Origin: Pseudisothecium myosuroides
Lineage: Eukaryota > Streptophyta > Bryopsida > Hypnales > Lembophyllaceae
DNA length: 64,000 nucleotides
Assembly (NCBI GenBank): GCA_951799445.1
Contig: OX637295.1
Coordinates: 1,488,001-1,552,000, forward strand
Direction: 5' to 3'
The notes below the pieces were generated by a model. That model did no database searches, was not told the DNA's origin, and was given only the letters and a program-made list of their open reading frames with translations. Position numbers and translations under genes: made by a program. Each line of letters opens with the position of its first letter. The stretch's first letter is position 1. Below are positions 63,208 to 64,000 of the stretch, piece by piece.

Positions 63208-64000
63208 TCACCCTGCCTTGCGTGGGGCACTGGCTGCCAGGGACCCCAGGAAGTCCGACGGACCAGAGTATTTCCCATGCGAGGCCATAGCCGCATGGTC
63301 CGGTCCAAAACTGGGGTAGAATGGAGCACAAGAGGAGCTGTGCACAGCCGCCATATACTTCTGCACTTCCTTGGCCACCATGTCTCGCATCAGGGCCACA
63401 AGGCCCGTATTTACAGCCGCATCTAAGCCGTAGCTCAAACCTGAAGGTGTAGAAGAAACTGACGAAGGAACAGGAGTAGCGCTGGGAGGAGCAGCCCAAG
63501 GCTGCTGCTGCTGCTGCTGAGCACCCTGGAAAACTGGGCTGAACGCTTGCGCTACTGCAGATCGCACTGCCACGCTCATCATCTCCGCAGTCGCCGCGTT
63601 GCTGCTGCTGCTACTGGGGACGTACCCGTTCTGTGGGTAAGGAGATGCCACCGGAAACTGGTCTTGAAATGGCTTCACCATCCCGAGATCTGGGGGTGAA
63701 TTTGGCATGGCGGAGACGACAGACGCTTGACGCAACAGCGGGCTATCCTCAGAGGAAGAAAGCGAAAGCTCCTTTCGCGAAGGGCTGGAGCCTGGTAAGG
63801 AAAGGCTCAAAGATGTTGGAGGGTCGGAGATTTCTGATTCCACGGGAGGAGCCATAGGCGGACTGAAAGTGGCAAACGCGGAAGAACGCGCGACGGGACG
63901 AAACACTTGCGGCTGTGGCACAGCTTGCAACATGGTGGAAATCTCACGCGGGGAGATGCAAGGGGGAGATGAAGATTCCGAAGTAATGTGCATGCGCTTC
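63208..64000 (-). CDS. R2R3-MYB transcription factor, MYB44-like (subgroup 22), C-terminal exon, partial
   Basis: The frame is open from the window edge (K-R precede the Met at 63993) to a TGA at 63210-63208, so this is the 3' part of a gene whose start and DNA-binding repeats lie to the right. Counting from that Met: FRPVARSSAF at 31-40, DPPTSLSLSLPG at 57-68 (similar to the conserved stretch after the MYB domain in MYB44/MYB73-type proteins, as I remember it), a Gln run at 159-164, and LMRDMVAKEVQKYMA near 201-214, the conserved C-terminal helix. It is Ser/Pro/Gln rich, as activation or repression regions are. Plant relatives act in the nucleus in hormone and stress responses. Identity rests on these short motifs because the MYB repeats are outside the window. 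Confidence 0.85.
   Translation of the reverse strand, partial: KRMHITSESSSPPCISPREISTMLQAVPQPQVFRPVARSSAFATFSPPMAPPVESEISDPPTSLSLSLPGSSPSRKELSLSSSEDSPLLRQASVVSAMPNSPPDLGMVKPFQDQFPVASPYPQNGYVPSSSSSNAATAEMMSVAVRSAVAQAFSPVFQGAQQQQQQPWAAPPSATPVPSSVSSTPSGLSYGLDAAVNTGLVALMRDMVAKEVQKYMAAVHSSSCAPFYPSFGPDHAAMASHGKYSGPSDFLGSLAASAPRKAG

Noticed and set aside
1..64000. tRNA, rRNA, CRISPR arrays, operons or ribosome binding sites
   Set aside because: None seen; the window is eukaryotic nuclear sequence with introns, and no tRNA-like cloverleaf or rRNA segment was recognised by eye.

Overview
The window is nuclear DNA of a land plant. The evidence is a plant-type CACTA (En/Spm) transposon, a plant-specific acid-lipase-like alpha/beta hydrolase gene, the last exon of an R2R3-MYB gene of the MYB44 kind, and TTTAGGG-type motifs. 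Short, well-formed GT-AG introns and AT-rich gene-poor spacers full of small inverted-repeat elements would fit a non-seed plant such as a moss or liverwort, but the sequence read alone does not prove the species. There is no sign of bacterial or organellar organisation.

Layout. 1-4919 is AT-rich spacer with a 62-bp tandem repeat and one small inverted-repeat element. 4923-22917 is one complete 18-kb CACTA transposon: it starts CACTACAAGG, ends with the inverted counterpart, and is flanked by an identical ATG on both sides. It carries an ORF1 (Transposase_24 / TNPA-position) gene on the minus strand, a tnp2 transposase gene on the plus strand transcribed divergently from it, and a further plus-strand set of coding-like exons (about 16.0-21.6 kb) that I cannot identify. 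Both recognisable genes carry one apparent lesion (a TAG in ORF1, a frameshift in tnp2). 22921-35000 is AT-rich repeat country. It contains two 0.9-kb elements bounded by TTAA and CCCCTAAAG inverted ends (piggyBac-like), a 500-bp hairpin-type element and a TA-flanked 265-bp element.

35000-45700 is the gene-rich core. A ten-exon lipase gene (36424-41827, an 817-residue product in my model with every intron phase agreeing) is followed by a NYN-domain nuclease-like gene with an embedded C2H2 zinc finger (42859 to about 45689). Three degenerate tandem repeats lie directly in front of the second gene. 45700-63200 is again spacer, with a perfect 55-bp-arm hairpin, a second copy of the 2974-3228 element, and several tandem arrays (53.3, 59.5 and 61.5 kb). 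At the right edge, 63208-64000 on the minus strand is the C-terminal exon of the MYB gene, whose DNA-binding domain lies beyond the window.

The host genes are unrelated in function (lipid hydrolysis, RNA processing, transcription) and do not form a pathway. The most interesting material is the divergent, cargo-bearing CACTA element and the small families of inverted-repeat elements of which the window holds more than one copy.
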